Shown here one piece after another: positions 10,519 to 24,096 of a stretch of DNA of 64,000 bases (positions within the stretch are counted from its first letter, which is position 1; every line of letters begins with the position of its first letter). Below the pieces are notes generated by a model, which was not told the origin of the DNA, did no database searches, and saw only the letters and a program-made list of their open reading frames with translations. Made by a program: the position numbers and the translations under genes. The stretch is from assembly GCA_003956705.1 (NCBI GenBank), contig QZCP01000023.1, positions 104,380 through 168,379 on the forward strand, read 5' to 3'. This DNA comes from Brevipalpus yothersi (lineage: Eukaryota > Arthropoda > Arachnida > Trombidiformes > Tenuipalpidae).

Positions 10519-13500
10519 TACCGCTAAACTTTTGGGAAGATTAAATTTTGCTTGAATACAAAATGAAAAACTGTCTTATATCCTTCTCAACCCTCTCTTG
10601 TCTCTTGATAAAATAATAGTTTCGACATGAAACGCTTCATCTTATGACAAACAGAAAAAAAACACTTGCTAGAGATCCTCTTTGAATCATGTCTAAGATT
10701 TTAATACTCTCTTGCTCTTTCTCAAGTGAACCTATTCGTGGATCCTTAAGTACAGAGAGTAAAAAAAAGCTTAAAGAAAGAGTGTGATTGTACAAGATTC
10801 TCAACGTGATTCAATCTGTGAGAGTAAAATGAGATTGATTCGAACATCAAAGTTTGGTGAATAGATTTTTTGACATTCTTGACAGAACGATATAAAGAGA
10901 GAAAAAGTGGAAAAAGGGACTAGAAAGAGTTCTGATAGATAGAGAATTCTTATACAACTTGAGTAGAATACTTCATTCCAAGCACATAATACACCAGACA
11001 CTTCAATTTTTATTTTTCATTCTGCACACCTACAGTTGAAAACTATACTTTTGAATCATTCCCTTTTCCAATATACACCTCTCTTGTGACAATCTATTAC
11101 TTTTTGAAGGCTAATTTTCTTTTTTGATCTTGAAAAGTTTCCCACCAAGTTCTCTTGACCATGTAATAAGCAAAAAAGTTATCCTTTTATCAAAATTTAT
11201 CGAAAAATTTCCTTGACGATTGATATTCTATTGAGGTGAAGAATCTTTTCTACTTTCAAAGTCACTTTGGACGCCTACCTTGGACCAGACTTTTTGAAGT
11301 TAAATAAAAGAAGACAAATGCATTTTTGCTTTTTGTTTTGTACATTTCATTTTGGGTAGACTTTTGAAATCCAAATGGGACTTGTAAGAAGTCTTTCCCA
11401 TTCTTCCCCCAGTCAAACTTCATCCCTGATCAATAGCGAATTCTTCAAGATTCTTACCTCTAAGAAAGAAATAAAAGGAATCGCAGCTCAATATTCAATG
11501 ATCCTTGAAGGGTATTCCAAAAGATCTTTCTTTCCACCTCGTTCAGGTCAAGAATCTCTCACAAAGCTTGAGCTTAGTTTCATGTATTGAATTAATTGGA
11601 AACTTCAATTCAGACTTATTCAGCTTCACTAGTTGAGAATAGAAGAGAAATTCCACTCTATCTGGGTTCACAAGTGTACACACAGATTGAGCAATGAGTA
11701 TGAGTATTTTGAGTAAAGTTTTTCGAGTATTACTTTTCAGTGTATGTGATGATTCAATCTAAAATAATATAATCTTCTCACTAATCCTTCTCTTCTTCCA
11801 ATTTCAACTAGTATAAGAATGAATTCTGAACATGTAGCGAAGAATAAAGTATATATGAAACGAAGGTAAGTGTATAATTGACGAGTAAGCATCTCTTGGA
11901 GCTATTCGAAAAGAGTGAAGGAAAGTTAAATTTTCATTCATCTATAAAGAGCTCATGGTTTTCGACTGAGATTCTTTTTTCTGTTTACGAATAAAGTGAA
12001 AATTGTGTGTATAATCGATTGTAGACATCATAGTCTAGAAATTTCTACCGGAAGGAAGTGAAATAGAAAAATAGTATGGGAATAGAATAATTCAAGGTTT
12101 ACTCTTATATCAAGAAAAAAATATCAACGATAAAAGAAAAAGAGTTTAAAAATTGAAAAACTAAACTAAACTCATTCGATCGAAGGTAGTGAGCAGAATC
12201 ATCAGAATTGAAATTGAGTTCAAAAAAGACACTTTACCCTTCTTTTTCTTCTCTTTTTCAATAGAAATTGGAAAAAAGATAACAAACAATCATAAAGAAG
12301 TCTAAGAAAGAGCCAATATATTCATTTTTCTATTCGAATTCAAGGTAAAATTTGAATTCGAAAGAGTACTATTCTGTGTGAATTCAGTATGAATGGGGAA
12401 AAAAGTAGGAGAGAGGAAAATATTCACAATCAAATACACATACAGACGGAAAGGATTGTTGTTGTGAAATAAAAATATAAGAATAGAAGAATTGAAACAC
12501 CTCGTTGAAAAAGATTCGCACAAAGCGCAAAAGTTTTTGAAACTAGATTTTCTTTCTTCGATTTTGATTCATTTTCAAGATGGACGAAAAATTTGAGGAA
12601 TCCAATGGACAACAAAAGCATTCATCATCTTCTGGTCATCACCACTATTGTTATGGTCCGATTTTTTCCCATATATAATATAATAAAATATAATCTGAAT
12701 GTCGAAATCTGCGAACAACACTTACAGTTATGTACCATCATTCTATTAGGAAGCTCGATAAATTTTTTTCTCGCTCACATGAAGGGTTACGAAACGATGT
12801 GGAGAAGGAAAAAAAGAAAGAAGAGAAAGAAAGAAAAATCAAGAGAGAATATATTATACAAATGGGAATCCTAATTGAATTGAGATCAATTTTTATCATC
12901 ATTCCGAGATGAGACGAAAAATGCAACACTTCCATGATCACTATTCAAGCAATTCGACCAATGACCTATTCCTATTCGATCAGGGAGAGCCAGAATAAGA
13001 TGAGTTAATGGAAAAAGTTCTACTGGCCAGAATTGACGGTGAATGTCACGATTGATTCAATTTATTCTTCAAGCTATGTATGGGAATTCGATTTGTATAG
13101 CTATTCAAACGATGATCTGATTCAATCATCGAATGAATGTTACCATGCACTTTATCCAGTGTTGGACAGACAGAAAAAAAGAGAAGGAATATGAATGATG
13201 GTATTACAACTTCAGTTGATCTTGAGAATTGTAGCCCTTGAGAATTTAAAAATAGCAGAGTCAGTGAGACATAGTGAGAGGAAGCATGTTTTTCTCTTCG
13301 CAATTAAATGAGATGTATTAATTGGGAGTGAAGATTCACAGAAACTTCCTCACTTTACCAACATTTTGCACTTTTATATAGTTTCCCCTCATATGAAGAT
13401 ACTCGAGCTCTGAATTCTGTCAGGAAAGAATCACGTCATGGGGCCAAATCCACTTATTACATGTTACTTAAGCTTGCTCCTCTCTTGTGGATGAAAAAAA

Positions 13501-14847
13501 ACTTGAATCAATCAAAGTAAGTTATTCCGTGGTACCTATACTCATAGGCAGTAACATTAATGTCATTAATGTGTTCTTCGTTCATTCCATGACATCTAAG
13601 GAATATACGCTGTATTAAATATAACTTAAGAGAAAAACAAGAGTTAATACTAGTATGGAAAATTTCTGAAGGCGTTTTTATCTGGAATATTGTTCAAGAT
13701 TTCTTGAAATCCTCCAAGAATCATCAGATTTCGGAAAGAGATTCCCATACATGTATCTATTGACGATCATTAAGTGATATTATTGAGAGAAGATGAGCCA
13801 AGCTAATGCTCTGAAATACAAAAAAATAATGGTGATACAAATCAGATAGCATGAAAAAATCAATCAAATTCAAGTGAAAATCACCAATAAATGATTGTAA
13901 GATGCGAAATGAAATGGTTTCCATGAACATTGCTCAGACTATATGAATCAATTGTGTTGTTCTCTTCCTACTGAATAGAAGATTAGCTAAAGTAATGCTG
14001 TTTGTATATGTTTTTTCTCTTCACTTTTTTCATGAAGACTTCTTATGGATGAAAGGTCATGTATGAAAGGCAGAAAGAATAGTCAAAATGTGAATAAAAG
14101 GTCATAAAATATTGACAATCTCCAGTTAAACTTTCTGCTTGTCTATCATGACCATAGCTAGACCCATGATCATCCAGAAGAGGATATCAGAGGAAATTCC
14201 ATGAAATGATACAAGACATGGAACATGCGATTACACTTTAAGGCCATGAATTGTTTTTCTCTATCTTCGTATTGCTAAGTCTCAGTAGGAGAGAGCCAAA
14301 AAAAGATCATGAAAAAGTTCCTAGATGCTCAGATTCAACTATTTCTTGCTCGAGCTATCCGGATAACACTTCTCCCAGAATAAGGACCCCAGAAAAGCTT
14401 TCGGGCACACCAATAGCAATTGTTTTTTCGCCCTATTCTCCAAGAGGTTTTTTTATTGAGGCAATATTCAGATGATGGCCAATCATCAGAATCAGATGGA
14501 GTCTTTCCTTTACTTTCTCTTCATTTTTATGTAAACTTTTTCATCCAGGATAAAAACACTTTTACCAGCTATCAATGAATAATTTGGCTATTACCGTAGG
14601 TTTTTGACCCAAACCATTGATTGAGTAATTTAAAAATTGAATATTTTGGTAATTCATATCCTCAAGGTAGAGTTTCAAAAGAATCATACTCGATCCCAAA
14701 TATCTGATATTTTCTTCAGATTGAAGTTCAGTGACAGTGTATGAAGATGATTCTGAGTATGGTTCTAACCGATTGTTTCTCCCTGGAAATCCAGCTGCTG
14801 ATCAGATTTTCTTTTCTTCTTAGTTGGTTTCCGAACTGAATGCTTCA

Positions 14848-14850
<3 letters not shown>

Positions 14851-14906
<56 letters not shown>
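14851..14906. repeat. (GA)n microsatellite
   Basis: About 56 bp of AG dinucleotide. Confidence 0.96.
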
Positions 14907-14911
<5 letters not shown>

Positions 14912-15022
14912 TAAGTACACGAAAATTCTTCCGTATACACACCTCAAACCCTATGGCCAAGCATAATTAACCATAGGCTGTTGGTGGATCGATTTTGTGA
15001 CCAACAGACTAATCCTATCGAT

Positions 15023-15217
15023 TCAAGTACTCTCGAATTGCATATATTCTGGAAGAAGTGGCAATGCTTTCAGAGAAAAGAGGATTAAGGGGCTGATGTC
15101 CGATGAATTGCTGAGCTTTCCAGAAGCTTTATCAGCATCATTTATACATTTCAACCGAGCAACTACATAAGATGTTCCAACAACAACTAGCAACAGAAAA
15201 AAACCTCGAAAGTTCAT
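15023..15217 (-). CDS. Possible small secreted peptide (64 aa), unidentified
   Basis: An ATG at 15217 opens a 64-residue frame. Its first 20 residues look like a signal peptide: Met-Asn-Phe-Arg, then a Phe/Leu/Val core and a small-residue end near VVA. The rest (starting RLKC) has a single cysteine, an SNSSD segment with a possible sequon, and no dibasic or Gly-Lys-Arg amidation sites, so it does not read as a classical neuropeptide precursor. It might be the first exon of a longer secreted protein. No clear donor or partner exon was found. It may be chance; the call rests on the signal-like amino terminus alone. Confidence 0.22.
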   Translation of the reverse strand: MNFRGFFLLLVVVGTSYVVARLKCINDADKASGKLSNSSDISPLILFSLKALPLLPEYMQFEST

Positions 15218-16254
15218 TTGGCAACAAAAATTGAATAGAATTCTGTAGACATGAAAAATTGAATAGCTGACATGAAAGATTTTTGCTATTGTGAAAATCT
15301 TATTCGTATTCAAGTGAATGAATGAGGTTTGTTTGTCAACTTGATTACGAAAGAACTTTCGCCATTTCAACATCTATTCTCACTTTGGAAAGCTTTTCCT
15401 TTCAATGTTGAACAAGATCAAAGTAGCAACATATCAGCCATACCAATGACTATGAATCCTCAACAATCCAGGAAACTTGACTGTTAATCCATTGATGATA
15501 CTCATTAGCGAAAAGCATTAGCTTTGACTCTGATTTAGAGATTACTGTATCTGTCTATTTCGACTTCTATCTACATTAACGTTTAAAATACTTACAATCT
15601 CCGTCCTCGATAATTTGGCATCTAAGACATGTAATTGAGAATGAAAGTGTAAATCACCAACGACCTTACCTTGACTATACCTCTTCGCCTAATTCAAAAG
15701 CACACTTACTCGATGAGTTTCCTGGAAGAATGATGATCAGGAAATAGTCTGTTGGTATATTTTCATGCATCATGATCATCCTTAGATGAGGCAAATTTAT
15801 CTTCTCTTTTCAAGGCGAAATGATCAAAATGTGTTACATTGTAACAGGCTATTGTTTTTTTTTCACACACTTTTCTCACTTCGATCGAGCGAGAAACTAA
15901 ACTAACGTATCAGCAACAACCAATGGATTCTGGATGCTGCCTTACGGTCTGATGATCTAGAAATCTATTTTCTAGACAGCTTGCACATGTATGTGTGAGT
16001 TTTCTTCTTTTCAAGGAGAAAAAATGAGTAGATTTTGAATGAAAATCAATTTTTCTGGAGTTTAATGGAACCAATAGTCAAAATTCTGTAAGTCTTTATG
16101 AAGGGAAAATGATTTTACTCCAAATTCCAATGAGTGTTCTCCACTCAGTGGCTGGTAGCTCTTCGACATGGACATATATACATAGAATATCATGCAATTT
16201 CGATTAAAATTTTATAAGCTCAAACCCAACTTATCACTTCACAATACGGCAGAA

Positions 16255-16293
16255 ATTCTCCAGCGTGATGCTATTAGCATCACACTGGAGAAT
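16255..16293. repeat. Near-perfect 19-bp inverted repeat (palindrome)
   Basis: The arms at 16255-16273 and 16275-16293 are reverse complements with one mismatch (16264 against 16284), separated by a single base. The sequence is not a simple repeat, unlike most symmetric sequence in the window. Confidence 0.85.
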
Positions 16294-19092
16294 GAGCTTT
16301 GCTTAGTATTGAATTAACAGAGTGCACGATATTAGTCGATTCTTTTCCATTTCCTTTTATCATGGAATATCTCACTTTTCAAAGAATATCTTTTTCTCTC
16401 TTTCTCTGGATCCTTTGGCAATTTTCATATATTCTGTATTCTTCTTTTCTATCTCTACCCATTAGAGTTTATCCTGCCTCCCTTGTTCATTCAAGAATGC
16501 TGATGAAAAGGAGAAGATAGCTGAATTCCTACTCTTTTCTTAGGGTTTCAAATTCAGGTCCTCGATCAATTGGTTGTGCATTAAAAATAGTAGCAAAGGG
16601 AAAAGTTCCACTTGAGAATTGTCTGTTTCTCTCAAATTTCAGAATTTTTATGCTCATCTCACTGTTTTCTTCATCAAGCTCACCAGAGCATATCAGACAA
16701 TCTTCAGACAATTTTTTCTTCCCTTACCAACACCCACTTATACATGTGTACGCACACAGCATACAGCATTCTTTTTTGGATACACAAGCATTCAATACAA
16801 AGCCTAATATTCTATTTCAACTGGAAAAAAATGATATAATTTTGGAATGCTTAGAATGCTAACTCTTTCAAAGTGTTCAACAATGATTTTTTTCGTTGTT
16901 TTTCTCTTCTCTCATGACCAACTCGATGATTATTTTGCAAGTAGACACAATATTGTAGAGTCATGAGTCAATGGGATGAATATTTTCGGGGATAAAAGAA
17001 TGAAATCAGCCAAACTTCTAGCAACATCCTCTCCTCTGATGCTGGTGAAGTGATTAATCTTAGATTCTGTTTACGGAAGACTGTGGTTCAAGTAAAGGAT
17101 ATGATGGAAGCCAATGATTTGTTGATCTCAACATACTTTTTGGAATAGAGAAAAAAGGAGTATATCGCTTGTACAACAGTCAATATCAATCATACATCGA
17201 TATATGAGTAAAAAGAATAACACATAGAACTCAGCATTCTCTGGAAGTTCCGCTAGATGAAGACAAACTGGAATGAAACTGCAAAATGACTGACACTACT
17301 TCCACATAGAGATGGTACTTGAAGACAATCTTGAGGGCGTCCAAAAAGAGTGGTCATCTGGATCAAGTTGACTAAGTGGAATGGTCCGGGAGTATGTTTG
17401 TGATTATTGGTCAACTAGCCAGTAAACAAGGAGAAGATAAATGAATTTGTATTCTATCCATTTGGACTCTCTTCCTCAGCTATACACATGCACTCCCCAA
17501 GAATACTCACCATGGATGATCTGGAATGGGACGATTCTAGTTGCATGCATCCTGACAAAGGCAATCGTCCGATGAATGAATGATCATTCACCGATCCACT
17601 GGTGAATGGGACGATTTAATTATCCTATTACATACTCTCCAGTAGGATTCTTTCTCTCTCTCCATCTCCATCCAAACTTTGTCAGAAGATGATCACTTTC
17701 GCGTCTGGTAGTAAGAATGTGCTTTTCCTTGTGGTCAAAATGTTACTAGCAGATTGAATAACAGTGATATATAGCTAAAATGTTTGGATCAAACTGACTG
17801 GTAAAAGAATTCCTTTGAAAGAATGAGGTAGAAAGCGAGATAGACACAAGAAAATAAGAGTATAAAACTGTGATATTGATGCCAGTCTACTGTCATTCAT
17901 TAGGATCAAAATCAGTTCACAAGATTCTTCCTGTCGGATCAAAATGAATCGATGGATCTCCGTTCTGTCCAATTGGTCAGTGGGTTTATGATCCTCACTC
18001 TTATTTTGGATCAGCTTATTTCTCTCCACTCGTCTTCTTCTTTTTCTTTATTTTTTCTGCCACCATCAACCAGCCATTGTCCATTGGCAATAGATTCGGA
18101 CAATGATCTTGGTGTGTTGGAAAGCCATGGAGATGAACTGGACAAGATGGATGGTGTTGATCATTGTGGTAAGCTTGGCAAAGTGAGGCAAAGTATCTTG
18201 AGTTGGAATCGTAAAAATCCATGAAAAAAAAGAATAAGAAAAGTTCAGATAGATTCTTACCCAGAGAGGGGAAGCGAAAGATGGGAAGCCTAGGAAATAG
18301 GATGAACTGAAAAGAATTGCATTGTTAAAGTGAAGAAAAAAAGAAGAAAAAAAGAGAGAAAAGAAGAGATCACCGCATCAACATCATGTCCAGTATGCGA
18401 ATAAATTCAAGTCTCTCTCTCTCTTCAAATAATCTGAAATCTAGTAATAGTAAGTTCTGATTCTGTAAGCCACCGGGGAAATTTACAGTGTTCAGGAAAT
18501 GAAAAGAATCGAGCGCAGTAAAAATACGGTCTTTCACTCTCTTGGAATATTGTGCCCAGTAAGCTTTCATTTGGAACTTCTTCCAGCCAATATGGAATAT
18601 CTTGGAAAAAGACGAAACTAAATAAGCAATGTATTGGCTATGAATCAACAACAATCCACCCACCAGAGAGAAAGAATGAATGATAATAAAAAAAGGATAT
18701 TGCACATTGTTGCGTGTGCATATATAAGATTATTTTTGATCCTCGTTCTGCTAGCATAACACCTCATGCGTAGGTGTACTTTTTTTCCATGAACCCTTAA
18801 CACTTTGGGTTTCTGATATCGTGTGTTTATGTGATCTTTGATCTCGAATGAAAAGTAGGACACGAAAAAAATCACCTTATAAATTGTTATCGAAAGTAAG
18901 GTCAGTGGACCATTTTTTTCCTCTCTGTTCAGCTTGGTCAAAGCTCAGCAGGCTAAGATGTTTAGAATATCGGAAATGCTTTCTTGCACTCTTCAAACCC
19001 AGGAAAACCACCATTAAATATCATTCAGAACTAAGTACGTGATAAGGTTACTCGATCATCTTCTCCAACCTATCATCTGAGTCAATCATTGT

Positions 19093-19095
<3 letters not shown>

Positions 19096-19136
<41 letters not shown>
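19096..19136. repeat. (CT)n microsatellite
   Basis: About 41 bp of CT dinucleotide, continuing imperfectly to about 19153. Confidence 0.95.
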
Positions 19137-19139
<3 letters not shown>

Positions 19140-19354
19140 TCTCTCTCTTCTCAAGTGAGACGAACCTTTGGACCACGTTGTCCACCAAAAAGAGGGACAT
19201 ACAGTGTATGAGAAAATAAAGAGACCAGGAAACATGAAATTCTGATCATGTTCCCTTCTGAAGTTTCATTTGATTGGTTTCGATGGTCAGCCTTTTTCTA
19301 TACATTGACCACTACTACTTGATGTCCTGTCCAAGCACTTGAGACACATGCATT

Positions 19355-19356
<2 letters not shown>

Positions 19357-19406
<50 letters not shown>
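19357..19406. repeat. (TG)n microsatellite
   Basis: About 50 bp of uninterrupted TG. This is the longest alternating purine-pyrimidine run in the window and so a potential Z-DNA former. Confidence 0.96.
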
Positions 19407-19408
<2 letters not shown>

Positions 19409-19622
19409 TATGCCATCAGAGGCCTGAGGCCAGAGAGATCAGTCAAGCAATCATGATGAGTTAGCAGAGAGGCTGACTCGAAATCTGTTGAATCTTCTTT
19501 TTTGAAAATTTCCCTTGATATATTTACTCAATTCTTTTGATAATACTCGACCGAGATTTTTTGTCATACATACATACATCTTTGATATAATTTATTGACT
19601 TTTTCAATGAATATAATAATAC

Positions 19623-19623
<1 letters not shown>

Positions 19624-19666
<43 letters not shown>
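19624..19666. repeat. (GA)n microsatellite
   Basis: About 43 bp of GA dinucleotide. Confidence 0.95.
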
Positions 19667-19670
<4 letters not shown>

Positions 19671-21242
19671 AAGTAAAAAAAGTGAAGATCAAACGAAAAG
19701 AATTGGGGCGAGAAGTAACACGCCTAATGAGCTTCCCACATTTTCGAAAATACCCAAGTCATCAGTGTGGCTAATGATCACAGCTAGTGGGCTGGAGGGC
19801 CAATTGATTGACTTGAGTCATTGACCACTTTCTTCTTGTATAATTATGTCATGAATGGAAATACAATGAGTGGTGGAGGAGGAGGAAGAAGAGAGAGAAT
19901 CATCGAGTGCTTTGAACGCTGCTTGAGATGAAGCGTGTAGGTATGTATTCTTTTTGGCTTTCTAAAATGATGGCTTACTGGGAATGATTCACGTTCCATG
20001 GGCGATTTAACAATTATCGCCATGACAAATCGAAAACATGGGAATAGATTGGGAAAGTTGCTTGTGACATATACACACATACACACTGAGTGGTATAAAA
20101 TTGGGCCCTGAAGGATACTGGTGAATGAATCAAATAGCTGATGATGAAGGGAGCAAAATTGTTGCCAAGATTTGATATTGTTTTCGAATTGTAGTCCGGA
20201 AGAAGAGGAAGAAAAAGAGAAAGAAAGAAAGAAAGAAAGAAAGAGAAAAGAGAGAGAGAGAGAAAGACCAGAGCCTCAGGACAAGATACCCTGTTGGAAC
20301 TTTCGTTGTCTCTATGTGCTCACACCATTGACCAACAAAGAATTCTTCCATTCTTTTTTCGTTGCCAAGGAATAACGGCAAGATGCATTGACCAGAGAGG
20401 AATTCGAATTCCATTCTAAGAAAAAGAGAGAAATGAGAGAAGAAACTTTGCACGTCTAAGAATAAGCCCCTTAGTACATACACACATACACACTGCTGTT
20501 TCATCATGACATCCATTATTCGATCGCCTTCATGTCAGTACTGATGATCAAAGCAGCTTGAAAAAGTCCAGCTCCTCACATGAATGTATATATATATATG
20601 TGTGTGTGTGTATGTGTGGACACTGTCAGGCAAAAGTCAACAAACTGCTGACTGAAGATTTTATTGCTAAACATTACTTCTCACCCAAAAGTGTGGGTGA
20701 CTAAAAAAAATTGCTCTCAACTTTTTTTTTCTCTTCTCTTATCCACTTACTACATTCTCATGATAAATAAATATATAGATATATGTCCAAGAGCATTAGT
20801 TGGGGGGAAATTTTTCCGATATGTTGAAGTGAGTATGAATAGAAAAAAAAGGAGTGTAAGAAGGGTCATCCAATGGGATCCAATACTTCTACTTGGGACT
20901 CTGCTTCCATTACCGGAAGAGGTAGAAGCAAAATTCAAACATAACCATATACATGGTACAAGCATATTGCATAATAGCCATGAGAATAGTGTAAACTGGG
21001 TAGGTGATCTTTTGGAGAGAACTGGAAATGTCCTATTTTTGGTTGCTTATTTCTTTTTGATGCTTAATGTTCTCTGACGCTCAGTGAACATTTTGAAATT
21101 CTCAGAGAAATACAGGGAAAGAGAGATGGTCACGAACTTTGCGAGGGAATATCCAGTGCTTGATGGACTGAGCGAGGAATGAATTGCCAAGGTTGGCGTA
21201 AAACTTTCAAATGGATCTAATTCACTTCTATCTATGTAAGTT

Positions 21243-21267
21243 TCTCTCTCTCTCTCTCTCTCTCTCT
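21243..21267. repeat. Short (CT)n tract
   Basis: About 25 bp of CT dinucleotide. Confidence 0.9.
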
Positions 21268-23776
21268 TATTCTCTTTGGAAAAGGGTCTCTAATGGACTG
21301 GCATTGCTGAAATGCTTCCAATGATTGTGGGCATTTGACCTGTATTTAACTCTTCTTTCTCTCCTCATGCCTCTGTATGTATGTGAGAGATAGGGATGGA
21401 TATCAAACTGTGTAAATATTCAGAGATCATCAAGAGTATAGCCAAGAATGAACCACTATCAAGAAGCCCCAAAAGGAAGTCACACCATACGAAAAGAAAG
21501 AATTGATAAGCAAGAATAGTTTGGACAAAGTTAATGCTCTTTATTTCAATCAATGCACTGATGAGACTGGCAAGTGCTCTTTTAGCCATGAAAAATGAAT
21601 ACACCTTACAGGCAATCAACACTGACCCGAATTCTTGACACTTTCCAAAATGATGAACATGTATACACACATTTACTCTCAAAAATGTCAGCAAACTAGA
21701 GAAAAGGAGAGTGTGTTTTATGATGTAGACGCTCAAAATTTTTGATGATGAGCTCAAGGGACCAGAAATAATGTTAATAAGATACATATACTCTATCGAA
21801 ATGAGATGAGTTTTTCAAAATACACGGACAAAAGTTATTGTTCTCACATCAACAGTTAACAGCTTGATAGTAACATTATGCATGAATCAAACAAGTCCAA
21901 AAAGAAGTTGGGATGGAAATGAAGTTGGATAGAGAGAAAGAGAGATGATACAAGATGGTGGGAAGAGAATTTGTTTCACTTTCTATGAATATCGTTCTCA
22001 AATTTTTCGGAGGAAACAAATTTTCAAGAGAGATTCATCCATCAAGTATTTTGGGAAACGTTTTCGGTGAGAACAGCTTCACTTTCTCTCTCATCTACTT
22101 TTGTATGGATGGAATCAAAACCCTTTTACCAAATCACAAATATCATGTTTACAACTCGTACGTTTTATTTTCCTGCGTTCAGAAGATATGCAAAAAAATG
22201 TAATATATACATATTCGTGTCCACATGTGTTCCTTGACATCAGCGAGAGACTTTTCCTTTTTTGACAAAAAACATCATGTAAAGAATCTGCATACATATG
22301 ACTTTATTATGAATACTATTTTTTCTTGTCAACTCGATACCGATTGAAAAATATTGAGAATAAGATTTTGATTTTTTCCCGTCTTCATCCTATTTATGAT
22401 GGTTTGATCAAAATTCATTTGGAAAACCTTTTTCGCATTTATATTTTCCACTATTTCATGATACAAATCTGTAGGTTTTATTTTTTCTAATCATCATATC
22501 ATGGCTAAAAAGTGGTTAAGGTCAAATAAGGCGCCTAAAAATTTTCAATGTTCTGATAAAAAAAGAATTCTTTGCCTAGATTTCTTTGATGATTTCTCGA
22601 CAATACTTGAGGTAGCATGTTGCCCTGAACTTCATCAACTGATATGAGAGTATCATTGTATGAAAGAATCCTAAGGCATAAAAATAGGTCAAGCTATCGG
22701 AAACTGTGCGAAAAAAATTAATTGAAAAACACTCGAAAGCGTGGAAAGAATGGATAAAAATTAGGCAAATCAAGGGAAAGAACGAATAATGTCAAGTATT
22801 TAGTGACGAGAACGATAGCTAAAAAAATTAGAGTCCAAATAATCTAGAATTCTATGTATAAATGATTTGGTTCCTCTTTTTTCCACAGAAAATACAGGGA
22901 AAGTATAGTCTTCTTCCGTTTTTATACCGTTATATACATGTGTTCTATGTGTTTCATGCTGAGCTCTATAGTAATCAGCTATTGTTTGTGTGTGTGTTAT
23001 GGGCAAAAAAAGTTACATTTTCGGATTGTGAGAGGGAACAAATTCTTTGCCCAGTATATAAACAGGGATGTGAACGTTATATATTGGAATATTTGATCAA
23101 GTGAAACCATCTAAATTGCGTTCCGTAAGGACATTTGAGGGGCTTGTCATCATCATGAAAAGAATGACAGAGATGATCGTGATGATGAATAGTTTGTAAA
23201 CATTACGTTTGGAAAATAATTTTCCAACACAGCCTGCGATCTAACATTCAAAACAAACTTCCTAAATGAACATGAATGAATAGAACATTTATTCGGAAGC
23301 CTTTAGAACTTTTCTGCAACTTGTCCAAACTATATATTGTGGATGTGTTTTGAGAGTGAGGGAAAAAACTCTCTCGCTCCGGTCCTGGCTCATAGCTTAC
23401 TTTCAATTAAATCAAACAACATCTTTTTGGCAGCTTTTTCGAATATTTGAGTGTATATACACATATACTCAGAATGCTGGTTGATATGTATATCATGGAT
23501 TGGCTTTAGCATCAAGAGTTTATGCGTTTATTCCGTTTTTTTTTCTCTCACTGCCTAGTTCATTGAACTTTTATGTATGACCTTTTTTCGTACAGTTCAC
23601 TTGATATTTTCTCTTATTTTTCTTCTTCTTTTCTACTTCATGCGATCAGAGCAAATTGAATTTACATTTTCTCGCTTAATTGATAACAATGATTCAGCAT
23701 CAAAAGAAAAGGAGGAAGAAGATGGTGAAGAAGATTCTGTTTCTCATCACCAATTGTCTTGAGCCCCTTTTCAGCA

Positions 23777-23780
<4 letters not shown>

Positions 23781-23820
<40 letters not shown>
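23781..23820. repeat. (CT)n microsatellite
   Basis: About 40 bp of CT dinucleotide. Confidence 0.95.
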
Positions 23821-23828
<8 letters not shown>

Positions 23829-24052
23829 TGAGTCACAGCATCCAACATTTAGCAATATCATTCGATCCTTATTGAAGAGAGAGAGGCAAAAAACTGAGGG
23901 TTACTCAAGAAAAGAGGCGGGAAAAACATAGCTTAAGTAGAAAGAGAAGGAATGCATGTGCCTCTTGTAGAGCTCTATGAGAGGGCGAATAACTTGAATA
24001 AATAGATTAGAAAAGCTAAAGGTTTCAATCGAAAGTAGGAGAATGCTTATTA

Positions 24053-24054
<2 letters not shown>

Positions 24055-24093
<39 letters not shown>
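24055..24093. repeat. (CT)n microsatellite
   Basis: About 39 bp of CT dinucleotide. Confidence 0.95.

Positions 24094-24096
<3 letters not shown>

Larger units (their letters stand above)
9815..15022. other. Gene-poor region upstream of NPFR
   Basis: This is the presumed 5' flank of the receptor gene followed by AT-rich sequence. No conserved coding exon was recognised on either strand. Frames of 60-90 codons occur but have no motif, no matching splice sites and biased composition. Two microsatellites (10481-10513 and 14851-14906) are the main structure. Confidence 0.45.

Noticed and set aside
17952..18224. Possible signal peptide followed by an acidic stretch on the plus strand
   Set aside because: The hydrophobic part comes from TTCTTC-type sequence, and the remainder has no peptide-precursor processing sites.
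20664..21077. 137-codon plus-strand frame
   Set aside because: It opens with an alternative start and has no domain pattern; it is probably a chance open stretch.
21365..21787. 140-codon hydrophobic minus-strand frame, possible membrane protein
   Set aside because: Hydrophobicity follows from purine-rich sequence on the opposite strand. There is no transmembrane family motif and no splice signal.
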